Shown: in pieces, positions 38,055 through 50,700 of the stretch
How the letters are laid out: each line of letters opens with the position of its first letter
Numbering within the stretch: position 1 is the first letter of the stretch
Source of the DNA: Candidatus Nitrotoga fabula
GTDB lineage: Bacteria; Pseudomonadota; Gammaproteobacteria; Burkholderiales; Gallionellaceae
Direction: 5' to 3'
Assembly: GCF_905221025.1 (NCBI RefSeq)
Contig: NZ_CAJNBL010000011.1
Span: 33,140 to 97,139 of the forward strand
Length of the DNA: 64,000 nt
Notes under the pieces: generated by a model
Databases searched by the model: none
What the model was told of the DNA's origin: nothing
What the model saw: only the letters and a program-made list of their open reading frames with translations
Position numbers and translations under genes: made by a program

Positions 38055-38528
38055 TCAATTCTTTCGTGCAGTGTATAACTCGTTTTCAGGGAAATTTTTT
38101 TCCGGCAGCTGCAAAATTGCCTCACGGTTACTAGGCGAAAACACTTGAGCCGCTGCTTCCTGCCAAGGAAGCCATGCAAAATTTACATGTTCCCTTGGCG
38201 ACAATTGGACAGGAAGAATGCAAGGTAATTCCAAACCGAAAACATGCTCGGTATTGTAATGGGTACCCGGCGCATAACGATGCTGCCATTTGGCATAAAT
38301 CTCGTAAGTATTCTGAGCCTGCCAGTTCATCAGCCTATAGCATCTGGCATCCAGCCCGGTTTCTTCCCATACCTCGCGCATTGCCGTAGCCGCCAGGGAC
38401 TCTCCTTCATCCTGGCTCCCCGTGACAGACTGCCAATACCCGGGATAATCTGCACGTTCCAAGAGCAGCACATCCAGATTCGTTGTGTAAATTACCACCA
38501 GAGTCGAAACCGGCAATTTATATTTCAT
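38055..38528 (-). CDS. nudB: Dihydroneopterin triphosphate diphosphatase
   Basis: A 157-residue Nudix hydrolase of folate synthesis. The Nudix box [22 protein letters not shown] is present, with [12 protein letters not shown] at the start and [14 protein letters not shown] typical of NudB. ATG 38528 is chosen because the extra upstream residues in the open frame lie within the barstar gene and do not match the family. It overlaps the end of the barstar gene by 11 bp. Confidence 0.9.
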   Translation of the reverse strand: MKYKLPVSTLVVIYTTNLDVLLLERADYPGYWQSVTGSQDEGESLAATAMREVWEETGLDARCYRLMNWQAQNTYEIYAKWQHRYAPGTHYNTEHVFGLELPCILPVQLSPREHVNFAWLPWQEAAAQVFSPSNREAILQLPEKNFPENELYTARKN

Positions 38529-38931
38529 GGATGGAGTGGTCAAAAAATATCCAGAATGGTTTGTCTTGCGATCTCCAGAATTCGATCGTATCGGCAAAAA
38601 TTTCCATGGCAATACGATAGTCACCAGAATTCATGCCAAACATGTCATTTCCGTTACAAAACAACAAGACATATCCAGGGGAAGGCTGCCAGGAAAAATC
38701 ACAGAGCGTGTCCGAAAGTGCATCCCAGTTTTTTCCAAACCAGTCCGGCACATTGATCGCGCGGGCAACCACAGTAATAAAATCTTCTTTGCCCCTTACT
38801 TTTTCCAGGTCAATTCTGAACAGGGAATAGCCCGTTTCCGCGATCGCAGCATGCAAGTCCCGCTCTCTGCAATCCAGACGATACATACCGGCTTCGCTAA
38901 CCCGTGTTAGCCTTAATGATAAGTTCTCCAT
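38518..38931 (-). CDS. Barstar family RNase inhibitor
   Basis: A 137-residue protein. The C-terminal 90 residues have the barstar pattern: IDLEKVRGKEDFITVVARAI, VPDWFGKNWDALSDTLCDFSW and YVLLFCNGNDMF. In the barnase-barstar pair the inhibitor binds the RNase active site and protects the producer. It starts 5 bp after the RNase gene in the same direction and is followed by nudB with overlap, so RNase, inhibitor, nudB and nadA are likely co-transcribed. Confidence 0.92.
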   Translation of the reverse strand: MENLSLRLTRVSEAGMYRLDCRERDLHAAIAETGYSLFRIDLEKVRGKEDFITVVARAINVPDWFGKNWDALSDTLCDFSWQPSPGYVLLFCNGNDMFGMNSGDYRIAMEIFADTIEFWRSQDKPFWIFFDHSIHEI

Positions 38932-38936
38932 ACTGG

Positions 38937-39347
38937 CTATTCAATAATCAGCCTGAACGACTGATAATGATCCGCGGTGTAGTAGCATTCAGTAATATCG
39001 CCGCATACAATGCGGCGCGCACCACGGTTATGCATACCGGGCGTTTTTACCGTAAATTCACGATAGTACTCACGCCTTCTCACCGGCAGGCGGTTTTCAT
39101 AATTCCTGAACACCACCCCATCCCGTGCATATGGGAAAGGCCCTCCCTGCCTGATCAATTTCAAGGTTTCACGCCCTTCCTGCGGTAATTCTGAAACTAC
39201 TATGCTCCGTGCTTCCTGCCTATCCTGCATTTCCCTTGCCTGTACCGTAATACTGGCAAGGCCAAACAGGGCAACAGCCACCGTAAAGAAACATTGCAGA
39301 AAAAATCGTGCTCTCGCTGCTCCCACCTGGTCAACCCCTGATTCCAT
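38937..39347 (-). CDS. Secreted guanyl-specific ribonuclease (barnase/RNase Sa family)
   Basis: A 136-residue protein with a hydrophobic signal (FFLQCFFTVAVALFGLASITVQA). The mature part matches RNase Sa: IVVSELPQEGRETLKLIRQGGPFPYARDG, with catalytic Glu in YREFTVKTPG, Arg in RGARRIVCG and His in TADHYQSFRLI. It cleaves RNA after guanine. Two cysteines (CGDITEC) may form a disulfide. The barstar gene follows directly. A role in competition or nutrient use is inference. Confidence 0.92.
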   Translation of the reverse strand: MESGVDQVGAARARFFLQCFFTVAVALFGLASITVQAREMQDRQEARSIVVSELPQEGRETLKLIRQGGPFPYARDGVVFRNYENRLPVRRREYYREFTVKTPGMHNRGARRIVCGDITECYYTADHYQSFRLIIE

Positions 39348-39578
39348 TTGATGGTAAAAAATTTGCCTGGCCGCCTGGCTGATACTGCGACCAGGAAATC
39401 AATCCATCCCTGAATCAACAGTAAACAACCTGACTCCCAAATTACAGTCGGCATGCATCCGCAATAAATGCCTTGCCTTTTATTGCATACACGATGACTT
39501 CTGCACTGCCATGGATTTACCAGGAAAAAACATGCAATTGTCAGGCAGATTTTCCTGCCCATGGGCAAAGCGCGTTCC

Positions 39579-41381
39579 CTATTCTTTGCTTACTTCCACG
39601 GTAGTCTGCACCTTTTGTCGCAAACGTATATGCAGCTCATGAAGCTGCTTTTCATCCACAGAACTGGGCGCATGGGTTAACAGACACTGCGCACGCTGCG
39701 TCTTGGGGAACGCAATCACATCGCGTATCGATTCGGATCCGCTCATCATGGTAACGATACGATCCAGGCCAAAGGCAAGCCCGCCATGAGGAGGAGCGCC
39801 ATATTGCAATGCGTCCAGCAGAAAACCAAATTTAAGCCCCGCTTCTTCCTTGTCGATCTTAAGCGCACGGAATACCAGCGACTGGATTTCTTCTTTATGG
39901 ATACGCACAGAGCCACCGCCAAGCTCCCAGCCATTCAGCACAATGTCATAGGCTTTTGCCATGCAGCTGCCAGGATTACTCTCAAGCAGATGCAGATGCT
40001 CATCCTTGGGAGCGGTGAATGGATGATGGCATGCCTGCCAGCGCTTTGCTTCCTCGTCATATTCAAACATTGGGAAATCCACTACCCATAGCGGGGTCCA
40101 TTCCGCACCGCTTACATAATTTTTCTCATGGCCTATCTTGGTTCGCAGCGCGCCAAGCGCATCGTTCACAATCTTGGCACTGTCAGCACCAAAGAAAATC
40201 AGATCGCCATTTTTAGCGCCTGTCCTGTCCATGATTATTTTCAGCGCTGCTTCATTCAGGTTCTTCACAATGGGAGACTGCAGACCTGTTTCATTCAGCT
40301 GCGTTACATCATTCACTTTAATGTAAGCCAACCCACGGGCGCCATAAATACCCACAAATTTAGTGTACTCGTCGATCTCACCCCGGGTAAATGCCCCACC
40401 CCCGGGAATTAACAGGGCTGCCACCCGCCCGTTAGCCTGGTTTGCGGGGACGGAAAACACCTTGAATGCCACATCTCTAACTGCGTCTGTAACATCCGTG
40501 ATTTCCAGGGTGACTCTCATATCCGGTTTGTCTGAACCAAACCTGGACATTGCCTCTGTGTGGGAAATACGCGGGAAAGGATTGGGCAAATTGGTGCCAA
40601 GCACTTCTTTAAACACGGTGCGCAGCAATTCCTCCATCAATGACATAATCTGTTCTTCATCCATAAAGGATGTTTCAATATCTACCTGGGTGAATTCTGG
40701 CTGACGATCCGCACGCAAATCTTCATCACGGAAGCATTTGGTAATCTGATAGTACCGGTCAAAACCGGCAACCATAAGCATTTGTTTAAACAATTGCGGG
40801 GACTGCGGCAAAGCAAAAAATTCACCTGCATGAACGCGTGATGGCACCAGATAGTCACGCGCGCCCTCGGGGGTGGATTTTGTCAGCATGGGGGTTTCAA
40901 TATCGATAAAACCCTTGGAATCCAGGAATCGACGGAATGCCATTGCTGTCTTGTACCGCAGCATTAAATTCTTTTGCATCTGTGGGCGACGAAGGTCCAC
41001 CACACGATGGGACAGCCGTACATTTTCCGACAAATTTTCATCATCCAGCTGGAAAGGAGGAGTCAACGCAGTATTCAGCACCTCGATTTCATGACATAAA
41101 ACCTCAATCTCACCGCTACTGATGTTGCTATTGGAGCTCCCTTCCGGACGACGGCGAACACGACCGCTGATGCGGAGCACAAACTCATTCCGCACAGATT
41201 CTGCAATTTTGAACGACTCCTCACGGTCTGGAGCACACACCACTTGCACCAGTCCTTCCCGATCTCGCAGATCAATGAAAATTACTCCGCCATGGTCGCG
41301 GCGCCGGTGCGCCCAACCACACAAAGTAACGGTTTGGCCCAGATTTGAAATGTTAAGATGTCCGCAATAATGAGTTCTCAT
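39579..41381 (-). CDS. aspS: Aspartyl-tRNA synthetase
   Basis: A 600-residue class IIb synthetase: OB-fold anticodon domain at the N-terminus, motif 2 ([17 protein letters not shown]), a GAD insertion domain (residues about 300-400), and motif 3 [13 protein letters not shown]. The bacterial GAD domain and length fit; discriminating versus non-discriminating forms cannot be told here. Part of the fmdB-DUF502-aspS block, 18 bp after DUF502. Confidence 0.96.
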   Translation of the reverse strand: MRTHYCGHLNISNLGQTVTLCGWAHRRRDHGGVIFIDLRDREGLVQVVCAPDREESFKIAESVRNEFVLRISGRVRRRPEGSSNSNISSGEIEVLCHEIEVLNTALTPPFQLDDENLSENVRLSHRVVDLRRPQMQKNLMLRYKTAMAFRRFLDSKGFIDIETPMLTKSTPEGARDYLVPSRVHAGEFFALPQSPQLFKQMLMVAGFDRYYQITKCFRDEDLRADRQPEFTQVDIETSFMDEEQIMSLMEELLRTVFKEVLGTNLPNPFPRISHTEAMSRFGSDKPDMRVTLEITDVTDAVRDVAFKVFSVPANQANGRVAALLIPGGGAFTRGEIDEYTKFVGIYGARGLAYIKVNDVTQLNETGLQSPIVKNLNEAALKIIMDRTGAKNGDLIFFGADSAKIVNDALGALRTKIGHEKNYVSGAEWTPLWVVDFPMFEYDEEAKRWQACHHPFTAPKDEHLHLLESNPGSCMAKAYDIVLNGWELGGGSVRIHKEEIQSLVFRALKIDKEEAGLKFGFLLDALQYGAPPHGGLAFGLDRIVTMMSGSESIRDVIAFPKTQRAQCLLTHAPSSVDEKQLHELHIRLRQKVQTTVEVSKE

Positions 41382-41398
41382 ATTTTTAATAAACTAAT

Positions 41399-42028
41399 CT
41401 AATGAATCGGAGGGTGGTGCAAGCCTTGTGGCTTAGGGGGATTGGCAGAAGAAGCTACCACACCCATTGAAATAATGGATTTCAGGGCCATGTCCACGCT
41501 AATGTCGAGTTCTCTCGTATCCGAGCGTCGCACGTAGAAATAAAACCCGTTCACAGGACTGGGCGCAGTAGGTATAAAAACGCCCACATACTCTTCGTCA
41601 AGTATCTGCGTAACTTCACCCGGGATGCCGGTCAGGAAGGCCAGCGACCATGCCTCAGGATGCGGATACTTCACCAGCAGCACCTTACGGAAAGCAAGAC
41701 CTTTGCTGGACAAAAGTGTATCACTAACCTGTTTCACGCTATGGTAGATACCATTCACCACAGGAATGCGTTTGAGCAAACCTTCCCAATAGGTCAACAA
41801 ACGCTGCCCAAGAACGTTATGCACCAGTAACCCGGTGCACAGTAAAATCACTACTGTAAGAATGACCCCCAGGCCGGGAATATGGACACCCAGAAATTTA
41901 TCCGGGTACCAATCCTCCGGCAGCAGCAACAGGCTTTGATCCAGGGTACTGATGGTCAGACTCAGTACCCAAATGGTGATACCCAGTGGAACCCAGACCA
42001 GCAGTCCGGTGAGCAAATATTTTTTCAC
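41399..42028 (-). CDS. DUF502 family membrane protein
   Basis: About 209 residues with two hydrophobic helices (LTGLLVWVPLGITIWVLSL and VILTVVILLCTGLLVHNVLG), then a soluble domain with IPVVNGIYHSVKQVSDTLLS and TGFLTGIPGE-like (LAFLTGIPGEVTQIL) motifs. The role is unknown; always next to aspS in betaproteobacteria. The GTG at 42028 overlaps the fmdB stop by 4 bp (GTGA), which decides this start. Confidence 0.88.
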   Translation of the reverse strand: MKKYLLTGLLVWVPLGITIWVLSLTISTLDQSLLLLPEDWYPDKFLGVHIPGLGVILTVVILLCTGLLVHNVLGQRLLTYWEGLLKRIPVVNGIYHSVKQVSDTLLSSKGLAFRKVLLVKYPHPEAWSLAFLTGIPGEVTQILDEEYVGVFIPTAPSPVNGFYFYVRRSDTRELDISVDMALKSIISMGVVASSANPPKPQGLHHPPIH

Positions 42029-42279
42029 GCATTTCCGCCTGCGCACGACGAGGCGCAATTGCCGGAAGGTTCCGATTTACATTCAGGCTTGCTGCCCGAG
42101 CCCTTAAAATCGGTGGCATACCACCCGCTACCCTTGAGCTGAAAACCAGCCGCCGACATTTGCTTACCGAATGTAGGTTCGCTACACGCCGGGCATACGC
42201 TCAGCGGCTCATCGCTGATTTTCTGCATTACATCCTTTTTCAGGCCACAACTGCTGCAACGATATTCATAAATAGGCAT
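42025..42279 (-). CDS. FmdB family zinc-ribbon protein
   Basis: An 84-residue protein with CxxC pairs (YRCSSCGLKK and VCPACSEPTF) forming a zinc ribbon, and the usual C-terminal ...SGNCASSCAGGNA tail. FmdB proteins are small putative regulatory or metal-binding proteins. AGGAGAG-like site (AAAGGAGAGTGTC) precedes the ATG. Confidence 0.92.
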   Translation of the reverse strand: MPIYEYRCSSCGLKKDVMQKISDEPLSVCPACSEPTFGKQMSAAGFQLKGSGWYATDFKGSGSKPECKSEPSGNCASSCAGGNA

Positions 42280-42315
42280 GACACTCTCCTTTAAAAATAA
42301 AAAATATGCGATACA

Positions 42316-42858
42316 TTATACTGCAGCCTCTCGCCATATGCCTGGCTCCAACCCGTCCAGCGTCCACTCTCCAACCCGGTAACGGATCAATCGCAAGGTA
42401 GGATATCCCACCTGCGCAGTCATGCGGCGTACCTGACGGTTTTTTCCTTCACGGATAACCAGTTCCAGCCAGCTGGTCGGCTTGTTTCTACGCTCCCGGA
42501 TCGGAGGAATACGCTGCCATAAATTTTCTGGCTCGTTCATGATCTTTACCTGCGCAGGCTGTGTCATAAAGCCGGACAGATTTACCCCATTCCGCAGCTT
42601 TTCCAGCGCCGCTTCGTCTGGCGTTCCCTCCACCTGCACCCAGTACGTCTTAGCCAGTTTATAACGTGGGTCACTAATTCGATGTTGCAGCACGCCGTCA
42701 TCCGTGAGTATTAACAAACCTTCACTATCCGTGTCCAGCCGCCCTGCTGGATACATATCAGGAACCGCGATATAATCAGCAAGCGTTGAATGCAAGCCAT
42801 CGCAACTAAACTGGCAGACCACGCCATATGGTTTGTTGAACAACAAAACACGACTCAT
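42316..42858 (-). CDS. rluE: 23S rRNA pseudouridine(2457) synthase RluE
   Basis: A 180-residue RsuA-family synthase without the S4 domain, as in RluE. Active-site motif [18 protein letters not shown]; further [29 protein letters not shown]. Divergent from icd; the 89-bp gap must hold both promoters. Confidence 0.93.
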   Translation of the reverse strand: MSRVLLFNKPYGVVCQFSCDGLHSTLADYIAVPDMYPAGRLDTDSEGLLILTDDGVLQHRISDPRYKLAKTYWVQVEGTPDEAALEKLRNGVNLSGFMTQPAQVKIMNEPENLWQRIPPIRERRNKPTSWLELVIREGKNRQVRRMTAQVGYPTLRLIRYRVGEWTLDGLEPGIWREAAV

Positions 42859-42947
42859 CCATTTATCACCCGACTAAGTTTATCGCCCGACTCCCAGGAA
42901 TATTTTATATTATCTTACCCCAAGCTTTCACCGAAGAGCGAAATCAT

Positions 42948-44195
<1,248 letters not shown>

Positions 44196-44282
44196 GCCTA
44201 AGCCTCATGCAATAGAACTCACTTCTTGCCTCGGTGCGGCAAGCAAGGCTTGAAAACAGGAATCCTGAAGCAGGAGATCGTG

Positions 44283-44312
44283 TAAAAAAGCCCGCTTAGG
44301 CGGGCCTTTTTA
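44283..44312. terminator. Bidirectional Rho-independent terminator between icd and csp
   Basis: GCCCGC (44290-44295), loop TTAG, GCGGGC (44300-44305), with an A-run before (44284-44289) and a T-run after (44307-44311). It can stop both the icd transcript (+) and the cold-shock gene transcript (-). Confidence 0.9.
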
Positions 44313-44324
44313 CACCGATTTTTT

Positions 44325-44528
44325 CTAAGGAGCCTGAATATTGGAGGCCTGTTTGCCCTTAGGGCCCTGAACGATATCAAATGTTACTTTCTGACCCTCT
44401 TTGAGGGACTTGAAACCACTCATACTGATTGCAGAAAAATGCGCAAATAAGTCTTCACTCCCATCATCCGGAGTAATAAAGCCATATCCTTTAGCGTCAT
44501 TGAACCATTTAACTGTACCGTTTGCCAT
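44325..44528 (-). CDS. cspA: Cold-shock protein, CspA family
   Basis: A 67-residue single OB-fold protein: [20 protein letters not shown] (RNP1) and DLFAHFSAI (RNP2). RNA chaperone. ATG at 44528. The 245 bp to clpS contain a long 5' leader for this gene, as is usual for csp genes, and the divergent clpS promoter. Confidence 0.96.
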   Translation of the reverse strand: MANGTVKWFNDAKGYGFITPDDGSEDLFAHFSAISMSGFKSLKEGQKVTFDIVQGPKGKQASNIQAP

Positions 44529-44773
44529 GTGTTGCTTCCTTAAACTAAAAAACCGGGTGGATTCCCGTTAAACTGTTTGAATTCCAAGAGCGTACATGGC
44601 GAAACCAGTACTGCAGGTAACTTGCATTCAAACACCCATGCACTTTTTACTACTGTTTGTATAATTCCGTCAAGAGTTTTACATGCGAATCCCGGAATTA
44701 TTTTTTAAAACTCTTGAAAAAAACTGATGGATGATCGAACATACCTACCTACTTACTAGCAACATTTAGAATC

Positions 44774-45082
44774 ATGGCAACAAAATATGAAACCGCATCT
44801 TTGCTAAAAGCCGAACTTAGCAAAATCAAACCCCCTGGGCTATACAAGGTTCTGCTGTTTAATGACGAATTCACCACTATGGATTTTGTCATCGAGGTTC
44901 TGCAGACTTTTTTTTCCATGAACCGCGAACGCGCCGTTGAATTAATGCTCAAAGTACATCATGAAGGGTTGGCAATATGCGGGGTTTACACCAAAGACAT
45001 CGCGGAAACCAAAGTTGCACAGGTATCGGCATTTGCCAAAAAGCACGGACATCCGCTACGATGCGGATTAGAGGAAACTTAA
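44774..45082 (+). CDS. clpS: ATP-dependent Clp protease adaptor ClpS
   Basis: A 102-residue N-end-rule adaptor: PGLYKVLLFNDEFTTMDFV (binding pocket N-D-x-x-T-T-M-D) and VHHEGLAICGVYTKDIAETK. It delivers N-degron substrates to ClpA, encoded 4 bp downstream. Confidence 0.96.
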   Translation: MATKYETASLLKAELSKIKPPGLYKVLLFNDEFTTMDFVIEVLQTFFSMNRERAVELMLKVHHEGLAICGVYTKDIAETKVAQVSAFAKKHGHPLRCGLEET

Positions 45083-45086
45083 AATT

Positions 45087-47336
45087 ATGATCGCGCAAGA
45101 ACTTGAAATCAGTCTGCACCTGGCCTTTGTAGAAGCACGCCAGAAACGTTTCCAGTTTATTACCGTGGAACATTTGCTTCTTGCCATGCTGGACAATGCT
45201 TCTGCCGCACATGTGCTGCGAGCCTGCGGTGCAGATATTGAAGAACTGAGGTCAGCGCTGACCGAATTTATCAATACCCATACGCCAGTCGCGCCAGGTA
45301 CGGATGAAGTTGACACCCAGCCTACCGTCGGTTTCCAGCGCGTGATTCAGCGCGCGATATTGCACGTGCAATCCACGAACAAAAAAGAAGTTTCAGGTGC
45401 CAACATTCTGGTTGCCCTATTCAATGAAAAAGATTCCCATGCAGTGTTTTTCCTGACCCAGCGTGGAATTACCCGACTGGACGTTGTAAACTACATTGCG
45501 CATGGCATTGAAAAATCAGACCAATCCAGCACGCAAAAAACTACCGATCCGGAATCGGAGCAGGAAGCCAACCAGAAAAGCGCACTGAATAATTATACGC
45601 TTGACCTTAATGCTCAAGCACGGGCTGGGAAAATTGACCCACTGATCGGGCGTGAAACCGAACTGGAAAGGGTTATTCAGACCTTGTGCCGCCGCCGCAA
45701 GAATAATCCACTGCTGGTCGGGGAAGCCGGGGTAGGAAAAACAGCAATTGCTGAAGGCCTGGCGCGCAAAATTAATGACAATGACGTCCCGGAAATTCTC
45801 AAAAATGCCCATATCTATGCACTGGACATGGGCTCCCTGCTGGCCGGAACCAAATTCCGGGGAGACTTTGAACAACGGCTTAAGGCGATTCTCAAAGAAT
45901 TGACCGAAGAACCCAATGCAATTCTTTTCATTGATGAAATACACACATTGATAGGCGCGGGAGCCGCTTCCGGCGGCACCATGGATGCTTCCAACCTGCT
46001 CAAACCTGCACTTTCCAATGGTACATTGAAATGCATAGGCGCTACTACTTACCAGGAATACCGTGGGATTTTTGAAAAAGATCATGCCTTGTCACGACGT
46101 TTCCAGAAAATCGATGTGCCTGAGCCAACCGTGGAACAAACCATCGAAATTCTAAAGGGTTTGAAGTCACGCTTCGAAATTCACCATGGCATCAAATACA
46201 GCGCAGCAGCCCTGACCAGTGCAGCAGAACTTTCATCGCGCTTTATCAATGAAAAGCACCTCCCTGACAAGGCGATTGATGTAATTGATGAAGCAGGCGC
46301 AGCCCAGCGCATCCTGCCAAAATCCCGGCAGAAAAAATTGATCGGCAAGCATGAAATTGAAGAAATTATTGCCAGAATTGCGCGCGTGCCTTCCCGCACG
46401 GTATCCTCTGATGACCGCAACCTTCTGAAATCACTGGATCGCGACCTGAAAACCGTGGTTTTCGGGCAGAATGCCGCCATTGATGCCCTGACCCGCGCCA
46501 TAAAAATGTCACGCAGCGGCTTGGGCAATCCACAAAAACCCATCGGCAGTTTCCTGTTTTCTGGTCCTACCGGGGTTGGAAAAACCGAAGTGGCGCGCCA
46601 ACTGGCATTTGCAATGGGCATGCCGCTGCTCCGTTTCGACATGTCCGAATACATGGAGCGTCATGCCGTCTCGCGCCTCATCGGCGCTCCGCCCGGTTAT
46701 GTCGGCTTTGACCAGGGTGGCCTGCTTACCGATGCAATCAACAAACAGCCACACTGTGTGCTATTGCTTGATGAAATCGAAAAAGCTCACCCCGATATTT
46801 TTAACATCCTGTTGCAGGTGATGGATCACGGAACACTTACGGACAACAACGGGCGCAAGGCAGATTTTCGCAACGTAGTGATCATCATGACAACCAATGC
46901 AGGCGCGGAAGCATTGAGCAGAACACAGATCGGCTTTACCAAGAGCGAGATCCGCGGAGATGAAACGGCCGAGATCAAGCGACTGTTCACCCCGGAGTTT
47001 CGTAACCGCCTGGACTCCATCATTTCCTTCTCCCCTCTGGATAAGGAAGTCATCCTGCGCGTGGTAGACAAATTCCTGATGCAGCTTGAAGAGCAGCTGC
47101 AGGAAAAGAAAGTAGAAGTTGTCTTTACGGATGCACTGAAAAACTATCTTGCCAATGCCGGATTTGACCCGTTGATGGGCGCTCGCCCGATGTCACGTCT
47201 AATCCAGGACACCATACGTAGCGCGCTGGCTGACGAATTACTGTTCGGCAGATTATCCGGAGGCGGGAAGGTCATTGTCACGGTAAACCAGGATGAGAAG
47301 GTAACACTGGAATTTGCTGAAGAAGTTGCCAGTTAG
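45087..47336 (+). CDS. clpA: Clp protease ATP-binding subunit ClpA
   Basis: A 749-residue AAA+ unfoldase with an N-domain, two Walker A motifs ([18 protein letters not shown]), Walker [13 protein letters not shown] and [12 protein letters not shown], and the C-terminal ClpP-binding IGF loop (RTQIGFTKS). Works with ClpP. Operon with clpS. Confidence 0.97.
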   Translation: MIAQELEISLHLAFVEARQKRFQFITVEHLLLAMLDNASAAHVLRACGADIEELRSALTEFINTHTPVAPGTDEVDTQPTVGFQRVIQRAILHVQSTNKKEVSGANILVALFNEKDSHAVFFLTQRGITRLDVVNYIAHGIEKSDQSSTQKTTDPESEQEANQKSALNNYTLDLNAQARAGKIDPLIGRETELERVIQTLCRRRKNNPLLVGEAGVGKTAIAEGLARKINDNDVPEILKNAHIYALDMGSLLAGTKFRGDFEQRLKAILKELTEEPNAILFIDEIHTLIGAGAASGGTMDASNLLKPALSNGTLKCIGATTYQEYRGIFEKDHALSRRFQKIDVPEPTVEQTIEILKGLKSRFEIHHGIKYSAAALTSAAELSSRFINEKHLPDKAIDVIDEAGAAQRILPKSRQKKLIGKHEIEEIIARIARVPSRTVSSDDRNLLKSLDRDLKTVVFGQNAAIDALTRAIKMSRSGLGNPQKPIGSFLFSGPTGVGKTEVARQLAFAMGMPLLRFDMSEYMERHAVSRLIGAPPGYVGFDQGGLLTDAINKQPHCVLLLDEIEKAHPDIFNILLQVMDHGTLTDNNGRKADFRNVVIIMTTNAGAEALSRTQIGFTKSEIRGDETAEIKRLFTPEFRNRLDSIISFSPLDKEVILRVVDKFLMQLEEQLQEKKVEVVFTDALKNYLANAGFDPLMGARPMSRLIQDTIRSALADELLFGRLSGGGKVIVTVNQDEKVTLEFAEEVAS

Positions 47337-47740
47337 GTAGCGCGCGTGGCTCGTCCTGACTGAACGAGCCTGCCCTACTGGCTTGTCGTACCTGCATTTT
47401 ATACCGGATACCTGCTCCTCGTGGTACGGTATTCCCTGCTCGCAAACATCTGGACTGCTCTGACGGGCAACCTGGATGCAATCTGGAAGACGGCAGAACT
47501 TTTCTTCTTCAAAAAAAAACATCCATTTGTTGTCTTCCCCTGCTGAACCCAGATGTTCAGATTTCCTGATATACCCTTACCAAGGGCTCATCCTGCAGAA
47601 TCATCTAAGAAATCAAAACCATCTAACCCATCCATTCAGAGGGATTGCCCTGTTTCCCGAAAAATCATTTACTGACTACACCAGCACACCTGATCCAAGA
47701 TAAAATCAGCCAGTAAGTTCTTGCCACCTGCCCTGAAATC
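47337..47740. other. Intergenic region between clpA and the PBP gene
   Basis: A hairpin GGCTCGT (47348-47354) / ACGAGCC (47364-47370) lies right after clpA but has no U-run; it may be a weak terminator. No gene seen in the rest. Confidence 0.4.
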
Positions 47741-50700
47741 TTGTCCATAAAGACCCCATACAAATCGATTGTCCTCCTGACGCTAACGCTGCTGGTTGCC
47801 ACGCTGATCGGTGTTACCATTTTTGTCTTCCGGGAGATGAAAACCTCCGTCTATCAGGCACACTATCTGGCACGGCTTGCCAGTGAACTCAGCTGGGAAA
47901 TGGAAAGTGGCGCGAATGATGGCCTGTCAGTCCCGCAGGCAGGTCCATACGATATCCGTCTTGGCTATAGCCGCCTGCCTTCTTTTCTGGAGAATCTCAC
48001 AAAGTACGATTTCCATGTCAGCGCCCAGGCAAAACTTTCTCCACGCATGAAGCAGCTTGCTGAACAGGGAATATTCGTGCCCTACCGTGAAAAAACACAA
48101 GCCGGCCTCGAAATCACCGACCGCAACCACCATCCGCTCTACCGCGCAATTTTCCCGGGTTCCATATATGAAAACTATACATCCATTCCGCCCATGATCC
48201 GGGACAGCCTGCTCTATATTGAAAATCGTGAACTGCTGGACCCGGATTACCCCAGGAAAAATCCCGCCATTGAATGGACCCGGCTTGGCAAAGGAGGGCT
48301 GGATAAAATCATTCAATTCTTCCACCCGGCACACCATGTCGCGGGTGGCAGCACGCTTGCGACCCAGATTGAAAAATACCGGCACTCCCCCAACGGGATT
48401 ACCCTGACCCCTAGCGACAAGCTGCAGCAGATCCAGTCTGCAAGCATACGCGCATATCTGGATGGAGAAGAGACTTTGCCCGTCCGCCAGCAGCTGGTCA
48501 CCGATTACCTGAACACGGTTCCCCTCGCTGCGATCGCAGGATTTGGGGAAATAAACGGGCTTGGGGACGGACTGCGGGCCTGGTATGGGCTGGATTTCAA
48601 ACTGGGCAACCAGTTTCTGAAGGAATGGAACGCAAGCGGCGCAAACCTTGAAGCTACGGCAATGTATTATAAACATGCCCTCAGCCTGATGGTCGCACAG
48701 CGCAGACCCTCATTTTATCTGATCAGCAACCGCAACGCACTGGAGGAACTGACCAATAGCCATTTGCGTATCCTCACCGAAGCCGGGATCATTTCTCCCG
48801 ACCTCAGCAATGCTGCCATGAAAATTCCATTACAATTTCGCAATGAACCTGCGTCAAATGAAAACAAAAACCTGAGTTCATCCAAAGCGGTCAATACAGT
48901 ACGCCTGCACCTTGGCTCAATGTTGGGACTACAGCATTGGTACGACCTCGATCGCCTCGATCTGTCCGTAGACAGTACGCTGGACGGTTCGTTGCAGGAA
49001 AAAATCACCCGCATTTTGCGCCAGCTCAGCGATAAAGAGTATGCCCGTTCCGCAGGACTGTATGGCGATCACCTTTTGGGAGAAGCAGATCCTTCCAGGA
49101 TCATATATAGCTTCACCCTCTCGGAACTTACGCAAAATGGGGCAAAGTTCCGCATTCAGGCGGATACCCTGGCTCAACCACTGGACGTCAATAATGGCAC
49201 CAAACTGGATCTGGGATCCACAGCCAAGCTTAGAACACTGGTGACATATCTTGAAATTATTGAAACGCTATACCGGAAATATACTGCGCTCAGTCCGGAT
49301 GCTTTAACCGGAATGCTTAGTGATGCCCATGACCCCCTGAGCCGCTGGGCGATCGAATATCTGCAACAAGGCAACAAACCCAGCCTGCACTCCATGCTTG
49401 AAGCCGCCCTCGAACGCAAATATTCCGCCAACCCCGGAGAGCGTTTCTTTACGGGGGGTGGCGCGCATTATTTTCAGAATTTCAACCACACAGATGACAG
49501 CAGAATACTCAGCGTACGGGAAGCTACGCACCACTCCGTCAACCTGGTGTACATCCGCATGATGCGCGATATCGTGCGTTACCACATACTGCAAAGCCAG
49601 GGATCCTCCGCCCAGATCCTTCGGGACGTGAACCACCCTGACCGTGAGGCGTATCTCAAAAAATTTACTGAAATGGAAGGAAAAGAGTTTATCAAGCAGT
49701 TTTATAAAAAATACCGGGGCAAAGAGAAATCCGCAAGCGGAGTTGACGAAATTTTCTTCTCCAGTTTCCGGCATATGTCTCCAAGGGTTACCGCGGCATA
49801 TCGCTTTATTCACCCGGAAGCCACTTTCACACAGTTCAAGGAGTTCATCGCAATTCGATTTCCCGACTATATGGAGCTGGATGAAAATACACTGCGCAAA
49901 CAGTATCAGCGCTATCCTCCAGGGAAATATACGCTTGCGGACCAGGGTTACATTACTTCCGTGCACCCGCTGGAACTATGGCTGGCACGTTATTTGATGC
50001 TCCACCCGGATGCTGGATACCAGGATATCATCCTGTCCAGCAACGACCAGTTTATGGAGGTATACCGCTGGTTGTTCCGTACCGCCCATAAAAATGCACA
50101 GGACATCCGGATCCACAGCCTGCTGGAACTGGAAGCTTTCCTGGAAATACACCGCAGCTGGAAACGTCTTGGCTATCCGTTTGATATGCTCGTACCTTCG
50201 CTGGCCAGCGCGATCGGAAGCTCGGCTGACCGTCCCGGGGCGCTCGCCGAACTGATGGGCACTATTCTGAATAATGGTGTCCAGATACCGGCAGTGCTCG
50301 TCGAGCGCCTGCACTTTGCAGCCGGCACCCCCTTTGAAACCATTCTTGAACACACACCAGAAACTGGAAAAAGGCTGCTCTCTCCCGAACTGGCTGCTGC
50401 AGTCCGGAACGTTTTGACCGGAACAGTGGAAAAAGGCACGGCTTCACGGCTCGCGAATTCCATCATCACAGAAGATGGCATCCGGATCCCGATCGGCGGC
50501 AAGACCGGAACCGGTGACCACCGCCATATCACTTTTTCCGCTCCGGGCGTGATCCGAAAATCCGATGTAGTGAACCGCACTGCAACTTTTGCGTTCTTCA
50601 TCGGAGACCGTTTCTTCGGAACGTTGACTGCATTTGTCCCGGGTCCTGAAGCGGCAAATTACCGGTTTACCTCCGCACTACCCACACAGATCCTGAAACA

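Noticed and set aside
39200..39568. 122-codon frame overlapping the RNase gene, with a signal-like start
   Set aside because: It runs over the RNase gene in another frame; the RNase matches a known family with catalytic residues.
47348..47370. Hairpin after clpA as a full terminator
   Set aside because: Stem is clear but there is no U-run; mentioned only as weak.
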